Below, piece by piece: positions 47,036-59,508 of a DNA stretch of 64,000 nucleotides. Both the position numbers and the translations under genes were made by a program. Within the stretch, counting starts at the first letter, position 1. Each line of letters opens with the position of its first letter. The notes below the pieces were generated by a model. That model had not been told where the DNA came from, made no database searches, and saw only the letters and a program-made list of their open reading frames with translations. This stretch comes from DATFQI01 sp963816955 (GTDB lineage Bacteria; Actinomycetota; Thermoleophilia; Solirubrobacterales; Solirubrobacteraceae), in contig CAWFME010000004.1 of NCBI GenBank assembly GCA_963816955.1, positions 558,001 to 622,000 on the forward strand, given 5' to 3'.

Positions 47036-48436
47036 ATGATCTTCCGGCAGATCACCCACGACGACCTCGGTTGCGCGTCGTACCTGATCGGCGATGACAA
47101 GGCGGGCGTCGGCGCGGTCGTCGACCCGAAGTTCGAGATCGACGTCTACCTCGAGCTCGCGCGCTACATGGGCGTGCGGATCGAGCACGTGCTGGAGACG
47201 CACAACCACGCCGACCACGTCTCCGGCCACGGCCGACTCGCGGCGGCGACCGGCGCCACGATCCACATCCATCGCGACGCCAAGCCGAGCTACGACCACG
47301 AGCCGTTCGACGACGGCTTCGAGCTGGAGCTCGGCGCGCTGCGCGTCCGCGCCCTGCACACGCCCGGCCACCGGCCCGAGCACACCGCCTTCGCGCTGAT
47401 CGACACCAACCGCGGCGAGGAGCCCTGGGCGGTGCTCACGGGCGACACGCTGTTCGTCGGCGACGTGGCGCGGCCGGATCTGGCGATCGACAAATCCGAC
47501 GGCGCGCGCGGGATCTTCCAGTCGCTGCGGACGAAGCTGCTCGACCTCCCTGACGAGGTGGAGATCTGGCCGGGGCACCTCGGCGGCTCCATGTGCGGCG
47601 GGCCGGGCATGGACATGAAGATCGCCTCCACGATCGGCTTCGAGCGCCAGCACAACCCGACGCTCTCGATTCAGGACGAGGACGAGTTCGTCGAGGAGGC
47701 GCTCGCGAAGCTCGGGCCGCAGCCGCCGAACTTCAAGGCGATCGTCGAGCTCAACAAGGGCCCGCTGATCACCGAAGGCGTCGAGGTGCTCCCGCTGGCG
47801 CCGCGCCAGGTCGAGCAGAAGCGCTCCGAGGGTGCGCTGCTCGTCGACGTCCGCACGGACCAGCAGTTCGACGACGCCCACATCCCGGGCGCCATCTCGA
47901 TCCCGATCCACGGTGCCGGCTTCGGCTCCCGGCTGGCATGGCTCGCCGACCGCGAGCAGGACATCGTGCTCGTCGGCCGCGACGACGACGACGGGCGCGT
48001 AGCGGCGCGGCTGGCGCTGTCGGTGGGCATGCGGCGGCTCGCGGGCGTGCTGCACGGCGGCATGACGAGCTGGCGCCAGGAGAAGCGTCCCGTCGAGCGC
48101 ATCGAGCGGATCGCGCTGGAAGAGCTGTCGGAGCGCGCGGACTCCATGCCCGACCTGCAGTTCATGGACGTGCGCGAGCGCACCGAGTGGGAGGCCGGTC
48201 ACATCCCGGAGGCGGTGTTCACGCCGTGGCACGACATCGAGGGTCTCCCCGAGGGCCTCGACCCCGAGAAGCCGGTGGCGGTCATGTGCGCGGGCGGTCC
48301 GCGCGCGGGGGTCGCCTCCGGGCTGCTGCAGCGCCACGGCGCCTCCAAGGTGATCCACGTGGTGGAGGGCGGCGTCCCGAAGTGGGGCAGCCTCGGCCAC
48401 GAGCTCGAGACGGCCGACGAGACCACCGCGGCCTGA
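47036..48436 (+). CDS. Persulfide dioxygenase-like metallo-beta-lactamase fold fused to two rhodanese domains
   Basis: 466 aa from the ATG at 47036 with AGGAGGAG upstream. MBL domain (1-250): metal ligands in ETHNHADHVSGHG, HTPGHRPEHTA and TGDTLFVGDVARPDL match ETHE1/PDO-type Fe(II) enzymes that oxidise glutathione persulfide to sulfite. First rhodanese domain (about 265-355) has GRDDDDGR in place of the active Cys loop, so is inactive; the second (about 370-460) has VMCAGGPRAG with the catalytic Cys. It would feed sulfite to the dehydrogenases on either side. Confidence 0.9.
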   Translation: MIFRQITHDDLGCASYLIGDDKAGVGAVVDPKFEIDVYLELARYMGVRIEHVLETHNHADHVSGHGRLAAATGATIHIHRDAKPSYDHEPFDDGFELELGALRVRALHTPGHRPEHTAFALIDTNRGEEPWAVLTGDTLFVGDVARPDLAIDKSDGARGIFQSLRTKLLDLPDEVEIWPGHLGGSMCGGPGMDMKIASTIGFERQHNPTLSIQDEDEFVEEALAKLGPQPPNFKAIVELNKGPLITEGVEVLPLAPRQVEQKRSEGALLVDVRTDQQFDDAHIPGAISIPIHGAGFGSRLAWLADREQDIVLVGRDDDDGRVAARLALSVGMRRLAGVLHGGMTSWRQEKRPVERIERIALEELSERADSMPDLQFMDVRERTEWEAGHIPEAVFTPWHDIEGLPEGLDPEKPVAVMCAGGPRAGVASGLLQRHGASKVIHVVEGGVPKWGSLGHELETADETTAA

Positions 48437-48471
48437 CATGGCGCGGCGAGGCGGAACTCCGGCCCGAGCTC

Positions 48472-49005
48472 GTGCGGCGCCTGCAGGCGCTGCACGCGCT
48501 CAAGGACGGCGCCCTGCGCATGTTCGATCCGATGCTGACCACCGTCGCCAAGGCGCGCGACAGCGACGAGCTGGCCGAGGTGAGCGACCTGCTCGGGAAG
48601 ATGCACGGCGTGTTCACGCGTCATCGCGAGGCGACCGCGGACCACGCGGGGCTCCTTGCCGCCCGCCTCGGGGCCCTCGGCGCGAAGCCGTCGAGGGCGA
48701 AGGCGTCAGCGGTCGGCGCCGGCTCGGCGGTGCGCGCGCGGGCCGGAGCGGTCGGCGGCATGAACTTCGGCGCCGCGGCCCGGGACGCGTTCGTCTTCGA
48801 GCACCTCGAGATCGCCCAGGCGCACCTGCTCGAGCAGCTCGCCGAGCGCGTCGGCGACGCGGAGACGGCGGGCCTCGCGCGCCAGATCCGCGAGGCGGAC
48901 GAGGAGCAGGCGGCCACGATCAACCGCAACTGGACCAACGTGCTCACGCTGACCCTGGCCACCCGGGGGCTGCCGACGCTGCGCCCGCCCGAGGACGGCG
49001 AGTGA
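48472..49005 (+). CDS. DUF892/YciE-like ferritin-fold protein
   Basis: 177 aa, all-helical. VRRLQALHALKDGALRMFDP, EVSDLLGKMHGVFTRHREAT and FVFEHLEIAQAHLLEQLAER resemble the paired helices of YciE/DUF892, a ferritin-like family with carboxylate/His metal ligands (H in MHG, E in HRE, E and H in FEHLE). The GTG at 48472 is chosen because upstream frame overlaps the preceding stop. It ends in GTGA with the next gene. Role in sulfur oxidation is not known. Confidence 0.65.
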   Translation: MRRLQALHALKDGALRMFDPMLTTVAKARDSDELAEVSDLLGKMHGVFTRHREATADHAGLLAARLGALGAKPSRAKASAVGAGSAVRARAGAVGGMNFGAAARDAFVFEHLEIAQAHLLEQLAERVGDAETAGLARQIREADEEQAATINRNWTNVLTLTLATRGLPTLRPPEDGE

Positions 49006-50513
49006 CGCGCTTCGGGTTCGTGCTCGACCAGCGGTCGTGCATCGGCTGCCATGCCTGCACGGTCGCCTGCAAGCAGGAGCACGACATCGAGCTCGGGGTG
49101 TTCCGCACCTGGGTGAAGTACATCGAGCAGGGCAGCTTCCCGGACACCCGGCGCTACTTCTCGGTGCTGCGCTGCAACCACTGCGACGACGCGCCGTGCG
49201 TGGAGGTGTGTCCCGTCACCGCGCTCTACAAGCGCGAGGACGGGATCGTCGACTTCGACCCCGAGCGCTGCATCGGCTGCAAGGCCTGCCTGAACGCGTG
49301 CCCCTACGACGCGCTCTACATCGACCCGAACTCGCAGACCGCGGCGAAGTGCAACTTCTGCGCGCACCGCGTCGACGTCGGCCTCAAACCCTCGTGCGAG
49401 ATCGTCTGCCCGACCCAGGCGATCATCTCCGGCGACCTCGACGATCCCGACTCGGAGATCAGCCGCCTCGTGGACACCGTGCCCTCGCGCGTGCGGGCGC
49501 CCGAGCAGGGCACGAAGCCGAAGGTGTTCTACCTCGGCGTGCAGGAGGCGGGTGTCGACCCGCTCGCGGTGGCCCACGGCAAGGAGTACCTCTCGCAGAT
49601 CGTCGACTCCCAGCGCGAGAAGCTCGCCCCGCTGGCCGAGGAGGCGCAGGCGAGCGTCGTCTCCGACGTCGCGCACCCGGCGCCCTGGGGCTGGAAGGTC
49701 TCGAGCTACTTCCTCTCGAAGGGCATCGCGGCCGGCGCGATGATGCTCGCCGCGCTGCTGCTGGTGGTCGGCGCCGAGGGCTCGGCCCTCGCCGACGTCG
49801 TGCCGGGGCTGCTCGCGCTCGCCGGCATCGCCGTGACCGGAGGGTTCCTGATCTGGGACCTCAAGCAGCCGCGCCGCTTCTACTACCTCTTCACCCGGCC
49901 GCAGTGGCGCTCGTGGCTGGCCATCGGCACGCAGGTGATCAACGCGGCCGCGCTCGTCGCGCTCGCGTTCGCCGCGGCGGCGGTGCTCGGCGCGGACGGG
50001 CTCCGCGACGTGCTCGCGTGGGCGATGATCCCGGCCGGGGTCGCGCTCGCGGGCTACACAGCGTTCCTGTTCAACCAGTGCGAGGGCCGCGACCTCTGGC
50101 AGAGCCCGCTGCTGTTCCCCCACACGGTGGTCAACGCGGCGCTCGCGGGCGCCGCCGCGCTGGGCATCGCCGCGCTCGTCGTCGAAGGGCCCGCGGAGCT
50201 CGAGCGGGCGCTGGCCTGGACGCTCGGCCTCTCCGCGCTCGCCAGCCTCGCGATCGTCGTGCTGGACACGTGGGGACGGCACCCGACCCGCCAGGCCGAG
50301 CGGGCCGCGCGCAACCTGCGCCGGGACCTCTTCGCGGCGCGCTTCTACTCCGGCCTGGCGCTCGGGACGGTGCTGCCGGCGCTGGCCGCCGCGGTCTTCC
50401 TCGCGTTCGGCGGCACCGCCGTGCTCGCCGCCGGTGGGCTGGCGGCGCTCGCCGGACTGTGGCTCTACGAGGACGCCTGGGTGCGGGCGGGCCAGAGCGT
50501 GCCGCTCAGCTGA
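49002..50513 (+). CDS. Fused four-[4Fe-4S] ferredoxin and NrfD-type membrane quinone subunit
   Basis: 503 aa from a GTG overlapping the previous stop. Residues 1-190 carry four [4Fe-4S] motifs: CIGCHACTVACKQEH, CNHCDDAPCVEVCP, CIGCKACLNACP, and CNFC plus CEIVCP. A linker leads to about eight membrane helices (about 240-500) of the NrfD/PsrC type (WKVSSYFLSKGIAAGAMM, FLIWDLKQPRRFYYL, GYTAFLFNQCEG). In most complexes (SoeBC, PsrBC) these are separate chains. It should pass electrons between the Mo subunit encoded next and membrane quinone. Confidence 0.9.
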   Translation: MTRFGFVLDQRSCIGCHACTVACKQEHDIELGVFRTWVKYIEQGSFPDTRRYFSVLRCNHCDDAPCVEVCPVTALYKREDGIVDFDPERCIGCKACLNACPYDALYIDPNSQTAAKCNFCAHRVDVGLKPSCEIVCPTQAIISGDLDDPDSEISRLVDTVPSRVRAPEQGTKPKVFYLGVQEAGVDPLAVAHGKEYLSQIVDSQREKLAPLAEEAQASVVSDVAHPAPWGWKVSSYFLSKGIAAGAMMLAALLLVVGAEGSALADVVPGLLALAGIAVTGGFLIWDLKQPRRFYYLFTRPQWRSWLAIGTQVINAAALVALAFAAAAVLGADGLRDVLAWAMIPAGVALAGYTAFLFNQCEGRDLWQSPLLFPHTVVNAALAGAAALGIAALVVEGPAELERALAWTLGLSALASLAIVVLDTWGRHPTRQAERAARNLRRDLFAARFYSGLALGTVLPALAAAVFLAFGGTAVLAAGGLAALAGLWLYEDAWVRAGQSVPLS

Positions 50514-50546
50514 CATGACGAGCCGACTTCACAGGAGGGCGGGCTG

Positions 50547-53513
<2,967 letters not shown>

Positions 53514-53530
<17 letters not shown>

Positions 53531-55067
53531 GGAGTCCCAGGGGTCCGCGCGGCGGCTGAAGCCCCCGCGGACCGGCGACGTGCTGGCCGGGCTGGCGGTC
53601 GCGCTCGTCCTGTTCCCGCAGTCGCTGGCGTACGCGAAGCTGGCCGGGATGCCGCCCGAGCACGGGCTGTACGCGGCGACGATCGCGCTGATCGTCGCCG
53701 CGCCGCTGGCCTCGTCGCCGTACCTGCAGACGGGTCCGGTCGCGGTGACCGCGGTGCTGACCTTCAGCGCGCTGGAGTCGCTCGCGCGGCCGACGAGCGC
53801 CGAGTACGTGCAGCTCGCGCTGCTGCTGGCCGTGCTGGTCGGCGCGGTCCGCGTCGCCGTCGGCCTGCTGCGCGGCGGGGCGATCGCCTACCTGATGTCG
53901 CGGCCGATGCTGATGGGGTTCATGCCGGCGGCGGCGATCTTCATCGCGTCCTCGCAGCTGCCCGCCGGCCTCGGCGTCGAACCGCCCGAGGGCGGGGTGC
54001 TCGAGAGCGCGGTGTGGGCGCTCGCGCATCCGGGCGAGTGGAAGCTCGCGGCGCTCGGGCTCGTCGTGCTCGTCGTGCTCGCGGTGTTCGGGGGGCGGCG
54101 GCTCCATCCGCTGTTCCCCGGCGTGCTCGTCGCGGTCGCGGTCGCGATCGTGCTGAGCGAGCTCCTCGGCTACGGCGGCGACCGGGTGGGTGAGATCGCC
54201 GTGGGCGCCCCGCCGCTGTCGCTCGACCTGCCGTGGGGCTCCGCCCCCGAGCTGTTCGTCGGCGCCGTGATCATCGCGCTCGTGGGCTTCGCCGAGCCGG
54301 CCTCGATCGCGCGGGCGTTCGCGGCCCAGGACCGGATCCGCTGGGACGCCGACCGCGAGTTCGTCTCCCAGGGCGTCGCCAACGTCGCGTCCGGCTTCAG
54401 CGGCGGCTTCCCGATCGGCGGCTCGTTCTCGCGCAGCGCGCTCAACCGCCTCGCCGGCGCCCGTACGGCGTGGAGCGGCGCCGTGACCGGGCTGGCCGTG
54501 CTGCTGCTGCTGCCGCTCGCGTTCCTCGTGGAGCCGCTGCCGAGCGCGGTGCTCTCCGCGATCGTGATCACGGCGGTCATCCCGCTCGTGCGGCTCGGGC
54601 CGGTGCTCTCGCTGTGGCGCCACTCGCGGCCCGCGGCACTGATCGCCGTCGGCACCCTGGTCTCGACGCTCGCATTCGCGCCGCGCATCGAGCGCGGCGT
54701 GCTCGTCGGGGTCGGGCTGTCGATCGCCGTGCACCTGTGGCGCGAGCTGCAGGTCGAAGTCCGCGCCTGGGAGGAGGGCGGGACGGTCCACCTGCGTCCG
54801 CGCGGGGTGCTGTGGTTCGGCGCCGCGCAGCGCGTCGAGGACCTCTTCCTGGCCACCCTGGCCGACCACCGCGAGGCCGACAAGCTCCACCTGCACCTCG
54901 ACGGCATCGGGCGCCTCGACATCACCGCGGCGCTGATCCTGCGTGACGTGCTCGAGGAGGCGCAGCGCTCGGGCCTGGAGGTCCTGGTGACCGGTGTGCG
55001 CGGCGCCGACCGCCGGCTGGTCATGGGCGTCGTCGCCGCCGGCCTGCCCGACACCGCGGTGCGCTGA
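53514..55067 (+). CDS. SulP/SLC26-family anion transporter with STAS domain
   Basis: 517 aa from a GTG inside the end of the Mo gene. About twelve membrane helices; SulP signature FPQSLAYAKLAGMPPEHGLY (about 38-57), and FAEPASIARAFAAQDRIRWD. STAS domain at about 420-510 (RGVLWFGAAQRVEDLF, DGIGRLDITAALIL). SulP proteins carry sulfate or bicarbonate. After a sulfite-oxidising complex, sulfate movement is likely; direction and ion are inferred. Confidence 0.9.
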
Positions 55068-55085
55068 GCTCCCGAGGCGCGGACG

Positions 55086-55424
55086 TCAGCCCAGGAAGGC
55101 CAGCCCGGCGGCGGCGATCGCCAGCGCGAACGTGGCCAGCGACGTCAGCCGCAGGGCGCGCGGGTCGGGCTGCCAGCTGTCGAGCTCGTCGCGCTTGATG
55201 CGGCGGTAGCGGACGGCGCCGTAGGCCCCCGACGCGAGCGCCGCGAGCCCGAGCGGGACGGCGATCGCGTAGCCGGCCGCCTCCGCGTCGAGCTGGAGCG
55301 CGGTCCGGATGGTCAGGGCGGCGAGCGCCGCCATCGCGAGCGCCGTGCGGCCCCAGGCCATGGCCGTCCGCTCGCTCGCCATGGCCTTGCGGTCGAGCTC
55401 CAGGTCGGCCTCGTGGAGGGGCAT
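55086..55424 (-). CDS. DUF202 membrane protein
   Basis: 112 aa, three hydrophobic segments. The start LDRKAMASERTAMAWGRTAL is the DUF202 motif (xxERTxLAWxRT). No biochemical role is settled. It follows one base after a second DUF202 gene, so the two likely form a pair in the membrane. Confidence 0.88.
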   Translation of the reverse strand: MPLHEADLELDRKAMASERTAMAWGRTALAMAALAALTIRTALQLDAEAAGYAIAVPLGLAALASGAYGAVRYRRIKRDELDSWQPDPRALRLTSLATFALAIAAAGLAFLG

Positions 55425-55425
55425 G

Positions 55426-55815
55426 TCAGCTCAGCGCCAGGTCGAGCAGCACCGCGATGCCCGCGAGCACCGCGACGGCGCCGACGCCGTACGCGAGCAG
55501 GGCGGGCAGGTGCGAATACGGCAGCGGTTCGCCCAGGCGCATCGCGCGCTCGTTGCGCTCCCAGCGCGAGTAGCTCGCAAGGGCGGCGACGGCACCGAAC
55601 GCGATGAGCACCAGGGCCAGCACCGTGCGCGTGGCCGCGTTCTCGAAGTCGAGCAGGTGCGAGACCACGAGCCCGCCGCCGACGAGGGCCAGCGCCGTCC
55701 GGTTCCACGCCAGGAACGTCCGCTCGTTGGCCATGCTGAACCGCGGATCGGGATCTTCGCCGGTCTCGGAGAGGCCGGGGAGGGTCTGCTTGCGCGTCGT
55801 GGCGTCGCGGCTCAC
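55426..55815 (-). CDS. DUF202 (YidH-like) membrane protein
   Basis: 129 aa from a GTG at 55815 with AGGAG nine bases upstream. FSMANERTFLAWNRTALALV (about 27-46) is the DUF202/YidH motif, and three membrane helices follow. In operon order before its partner at 55086-55424. Function unknown. Confidence 0.88.
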   Translation of the reverse strand: MSRDATTRKQTLPGLSETGEDPDPRFSMANERTFLAWNRTALALVGGGLVVSHLLDFENAATRTVLALVLIAFGAVAALASYSRWERNERAMRLGEPLPYSHLPALLAYGVGAVAVLAGIAVLLDLALS

Positions 55816-55897
55816 GCCGCTTGCTCCTGGGAGGTCAACCCGGCCGCGCGGGTCGCCAACGCGCTCCACACGGGTCCATCCTGACACCACGGCGAGT

Positions 55898-56485
55898 TCA
55901 CGAGCGCACCGTGGCCGGGTCCGCCTCGCCGGCGCGATCCCGCCGCCCCTCCGTGGCGCGGCGGCCGCTCCGAGCATGCGCCAGGCCCGCGGCGAGCAAC
56001 ACGGCGCCCACCGCGAGGAAGGCGAGGTCGTAGGCCGACTGCGCGTCGCCCGCCCTGACGTGGTGGATGCCGAGGACGTGGTGGTCGACGACGCCCTCGA
56101 CGAGGTTGAAGGTCCCCCAGCCGGCGAGCACGAGGCCGAACAGGTGGCGCGTCACACCGCGGTATCCCGCGCGCATGGCCTTCGAAAGCAGGAGCACGCC
56201 GGCGAACGCGAAGATCCACGTCGACGCGTGAAAGAACCCGTCCCAGAGGGTGTTGGTCTCGAGCCCGGCCACCGTCGTCGCCGGGTAGTCGCCCTGGCTC
56301 GTGAGCATGTGGTGCCACTGCAGGATCTGGTGCAGGATAATCCCGTCGACGAAGCCGCCGAAGCCGACCCCGAGGAGGATGCCGGCGGTGGTGAAGCGCC
56401 TGCGCTCGCGCCACAGCTCGCCGGGCGTTCCGTCGGCGTGCGCAGGCCGTGTCGCGACGCCCCGCGCTTGCTCTGAGGTTGGCAT
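55898..56485 (-). CDS. DUF2243 membrane protein
   Basis: 195 aa with four to five membrane helices. Family motifs GFGGFVDGIILHQILQWHHML (about 41-61), NTLWDGFFHASTW and LVEGVVDHHVLGIHHVRAGD (about 128-147) carry many His residues spaced along helices, which suggests metal or haem binding. No function is established for the family. It is next to ccdA on the same strand. Confidence 0.88.
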   Translation of the reverse strand: MPTSEQARGVATRPAHADGTPGELWRERRRFTTAGILLGVGFGGFVDGIILHQILQWHHMLTSQGDYPATTVAGLETNTLWDGFFHASTWIFAFAGVLLLSKAMRAGYRGVTRHLFGLVLAGWGTFNLVEGVVDHHVLGIHHVRAGDAQSAYDLAFLAVGAVLLAAGLAHARSGRRATEGRRDRAGEADPATVRS

Positions 56486-56525
56486 GTGCCGGGGCTACCC
56501 AGCGCGTGGCGCGCAAGTCGCCGGA

Positions 56526-57374
56526 TCAGCCGTGCTGATCGCGGGCGCGCCGCCAGGCGACGTACGTCGCGATGACGGAGACGGCCGCGGCGATCGTCCA
56601 GGCGGGAACCTCGGCGAACCAGCTCGACGCGGCCCGCTGGGCCTCGAACTCGAGCTCGACGGTGTCGCCCAGCCCGAAGGTCCCGGCGATGCCCGCCGTG
56701 CCGTCGAAGCGCAGGAACACGATCCCGATGACCACGAACAGGATGCCCGACACGAGCGCCGTGCTGTGGACGCGGATCGGTCCGGCGCGCAGCTCGCGAC
56801 CGCGCAGCCAGGCGCGCCGGCCGAGCTCGAGCCGGTCCCACATCAGCGCGAGCAGGAAGAGGGGGGCGGCCATCCCGAGGGCGTAGACGGCGAGCAGCAG
56901 GCCGCCGCCAATCGGCGAGCGCTCGGTCGCGGCCATCGTCAGGATGGCGCCGAGGACCGGGCCAGAGCAGAACCCGGCGAGGCCGTAGACGGCGCCGAGG
57001 GCGGCGGTCGACAGCCAGCCTGCGCCGGTCCCCGCGGCGCGTCCCTGCGACCAGGCCTGCAGCCGGCCGGCGAAGGGCATCGCGAAACTCCTGCCGGCGA
57101 TCTGCATCACGCCGAGCGCGATGATCGACCAGCCGGCGACCGCGATGAGCAGCGGGCGATGCCCGTAGAACACCGATGAGGCGGCGCTCGCGCCCGTCCC
57201 CATCGGCACGAGCGTGGCGAGCAGCCCGAGGTAGAACGCGCCCGTGCGGAGCAGCAGCCTCGATCGGCCGGCGAACGCGTAGGCGAAGAACGACGGCAGC
57301 AGCAGGGCGCTGCACGGTGACAGCAGGGCCAGGGCGCCTGCGACGAACGCGGCGACGAGGCTGACGTCGATCAT
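56526..57374 (-). CDS. CcdA/DsbD-like thiol-disulfide membrane transporter
   Basis: 282 aa, six to seven membrane helices. The first conserved site reads LLSPCSALLLPSFFAYAFAG (Cys-Ser where the family has Pro-Cys) and the second LAGFCSGPVLGAIL (about 134-147), the Cys pair that carries electrons from thioredoxin across the membrane. It overlaps the dsbA-like gene by four bases, so the pair forms one redox unit. A second ccdA is at 60845-61570. Confidence 0.87.
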   Translation of the reverse strand: MIDVSLVAAFVAGALALLSPCSALLLPSFFAYAFAGRSRLLLRTGAFYLGLLATLVPMGTGASAASSVFYGHRPLLIAVAGWSIIALGVMQIAGRSFAMPFAGRLQAWSQGRAAGTGAGWLSTAALGAVYGLAGFCSGPVLGAILTMAATERSPIGGGLLLAVYALGMAAPLFLLALMWDRLELGRRAWLRGRELRAGPIRVHSTALVSGILFVVIGIVFLRFDGTAGIAGTFGLGDTVELEFEAQRAASSWFAEVPAWTIAAAVSVIATYVAWRRARDQHG

Positions 57375-58123
57375 CGTGCGGCCGCTGCCGCTTGCTCGAT
57401 CGCCTGCTCGAACACCTCCGTCGGCTGGGCGCCGACGATCGTCTGGCCGTTGAGGATGAACGCCGGCGTGCCGGTCACGCCGGCCGACTGGCCCTCGGCG
57501 AAGTCGCGCTCGACGTCCTCGGAGGCATTGCGGCTCCGCATCGTGTTGCGGAACTCGGAGGGGTCGAGGCCCGCCTTCTGCGCCACGCCGGCGAGGAAGT
57601 CCTCGGTGAGCCGCCCGCTGTTGGGGGGCTGCTGCTTGGCGTACATCGCGTCATGGAAGTCCCAGAACCTGTCCTGCCGCGCCGCGGCGCGCCCCGCGAG
57701 CGCGGCCATGACCGACTCCTCGCCGAGGTAGGGGAAGTCGCGCCACTCGATCCGCAGGATTCCCTTCTCGACGTACTTCTCGATGAGGACCGGTTCGGTC
57801 TCGCGGGCGAAGCGGCCGCAGAACGGGCACTGGAACTCGGAGTAGCTGACCATCACGACCGGGGCGTCGGCCTTGCCGATCGCCATGGGGTCGCCCGCCT
57901 TCCGGCGGGCGAGCGGTGACCGCTCGCCGGCGGGTGCCTCGACGTCCTGGGCCGTCGCGGATGGCTCGGCCGTCGTGGTCTGGCTGCTCGCCTGTTCGCC
58001 GTCGGTGGACCCGCCACCGACCAGCGGCGCCAGGACGAGCACGACGGCGACGAGCGCGGCGGCGGCGGCCACCGCGGCGGGCAGGAGCGCGCGCTTGCGC
58101 TGCTTCGCGGTGCGCTCAGGCAT
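57371..58123 (-). CDS. Membrane-anchored DsbA-family oxidoreductase (thioredoxin_4)
   Basis: 250 aa. Basic N-terminus and one membrane span (about 12-36), a Ser/Thr-rich linker, then a DsbA-fold domain with CPFC in SEFQCPFCGRFARET (about 99-102) and the cis-Pro loop GVTGTPAFILNGQ. Such proteins form or isomerise disulfides in exported proteins. It overlaps ccdA by four bases and its own start overlaps the next upstream gene. Confidence 0.92.
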   Translation of the reverse strand: MPERTAKQRKRALLPAAVAAAAALVAVVLVLAPLVGGGSTDGEQASSQTTTAEPSATAQDVEAPAGERSPLARRKAGDPMAIGKADAPVVMVSYSEFQCPFCGRFARETEPVLIEKYVEKGILRIEWRDFPYLGEESVMAALAGRAAARQDRFWDFHDAMYAKQQPPNSGRLTEDFLAGVAQKAGLDPSEFRNTMRSRNASEDVERDFAEGQSAGVTGTPAFILNGQTIVGAQPTEVFEQAIEQAAAAAR

Positions 58124-58592
58124 CGGCGCACCCCGGGGTCGATGCAGGCAGCTCGCACCGCTGCTGGCCTGCGAGCCGGCGCCGGAGCGCCCAGCCCAGC
58201 AGCGCGAGCGCGGAGAGCTGAAGGATCGGCTGCACGGGCTCGAACCAGCTCAGCGCGCCGGCGCTTCCGAGCGCGACGAGCACGAGCTTGTTGCAGACGG
58301 GGCAGCCCACGGCGAAGAGGGTGAGCACGCTGCCGGCGTAGCCGCCCCGGCACGGGCTGCGATCGCCGTCCCGCGTGGCGGCGGGCGCTGCCACGTAGCT
58401 GGAGACGAGCAGTCCGGCGAGGATCGAAGAGCTCGCCAGCGCGGGCCACGACCACCAGGTCGGCGGGATCTCCCGAGAGAAGGCGGGCGTGTCGAGGAGG
58501 TCGGTTGGGATCGCCACCGCGGCGGCGAAGAGGACCGACGCCACGGCGGCGGTCAGCGCCATTCGCGTCGTCATGAAGTCGGCTACGCTCAC
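58116..58592 (-). CDS. Four-helix membrane protein with CPVC motif
   Basis: 158 aa, about four hydrophobic segments. AVGCPVCNKLVLVALGSAGAL (about 95-115) places a Cys-Pro-Val-Cys pair at a helix start, with a further Cys pair near residue 80 and the end. It overlaps the DsbA-like gene, so it may be part of the thiol-redox unit or a metal carrier (MerT-like Cys pairs are similar in style). No firm family. Confidence 0.72.
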   Translation of the reverse strand: MSVADFMTTRMALTAAVASVLFAAAVAIPTDLLDTPAFSREIPPTWWSWPALASSSILAGLLVSSYVAAPAATRDGDRSPCRGGYAGSVLTLFAVGCPVCNKLVLVALGSAGALSWFEPVQPILQLSALALLGWALRRRLAGQQRCELPASTPGCADA

Positions 58593-59337
58593 CGCGTCAC
58601 CCGGCGGGCGCCGAGGTAGTGGCTGCTCCAGTAGTCGTCGTCGATGCGGTGCTCGATGACGCCGCGGCTCGTTGTCGCCGAGACGATCCGGTTCCGCCGG
58701 GTGGCGATCCCGACGTGGGAGGCGCCGGAGCCCCCGCGTCGAAGAACACGAGGTCGCCCGGCTGGATCTCGTCGCGTCGGACGGCTGAGCCCTGCTCGAA
58801 CTGGTCGTAGCTGGTGCGCGCCAACTCGATGCCGGCGCTCTCGAAGGCCTCGACCGTGAGCCCCGAGCAGTCGTAGGCCGTCGGCCCGGTGCCGCCCATC
58901 CGGTAGGACGCGCCGATCCGCTCGCGCGCCGCGGCGACGACCGCCTCGACCGTGCGCGCCGGCGACGCGGGGGCGGCCGGCCGCCGCGGTGCCCTGGCCC
59001 GGAGGTGCCGGAGCGTCTCGCGCGTGAGGCGCCCGCTGGCCGGCAGCCCGTTGCTGCGCTGATAGCGGCGCAGCGCGGCGCGCGTTCGCCGCCCGACGAT
59101 CCCGTCCCGGGTGAGGCCGAGGCGCCGCTGCACGAAGCGGACGCGAGCTCGCGTCAGCCGGACCTCGCGCTGTTCGCCTTCGCTGGGGGACGAGCCCCCG
59201 GTCTGGTGCGCTCCGGCGCCGACGGACCGGTCGTCCGCCACGGCGGGCGGCCCGGCGGCCAGCACCAGCAGGCAGGTGATGACGGCAGGGAGAAGCGATC
59301 GTCGGCACGGCAGGCCGCGCCCTCGCGTGGAGTGCAT
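58589..59337 (-). CDS. Secreted NlpC/P60 cell-wall hydrolase with peptidoglycan-binding domain (frameshift near 58730)
   Basis: About 249 aa corrected. Signal peptide (ITCLLVLAAGPPAVADD), PG_binding_1 repeat (RFVQRRLGLTRDGIVGRRTR), then NlpC/P60 domain: Cys in GPTAYDCSGLTVEAF (about 155), and after a missing G in a G run near 58730, His in GASHVGIATRRN. The residue order Cys-His is that of cell-wall endopeptidases. Control is double: a c-di-AMP riboswitch in the leader and a BlaI-type operator upstream of it. Confidence 0.88.
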
Positions 59338-59362
59338 GGGAAGTCCTTCGTCGGTCGTCGCG

Positions 59363-59500
59363 ATCGCCTACGAGGTGAGCTGACGGGCTCGCGCCGTGAC
59401 TGCGCTACGCCGAAGCTGTGTCGGCGATTCGCCCCAGAGCCGGAAGGCCCAGTGGTTCCCCCGCTCCCCGCGGCGCGGGGATTCGGCTGACCGTCAGCTT
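59363..59500 (-). promoter_or_regulatory. Cyclic di-AMP (ydaO/yuaA) riboswitch
   Basis: On the minus strand the leader of the NlpC/P60 gene has GCCGAATCCCCG, GCGGGGGAACCA, GGGGCGAATCGCC and CCCGTCAGCTCACCTCGTAG in the canonical order of the ydaO aptamer. In actinobacteria this class commonly precedes cell-wall hydrolases and turns them off when c-di-AMP is bound. AAGGA precedes the ATG. Confidence 0.94.
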
Positions 59501-59508
59501 AGCACTCG

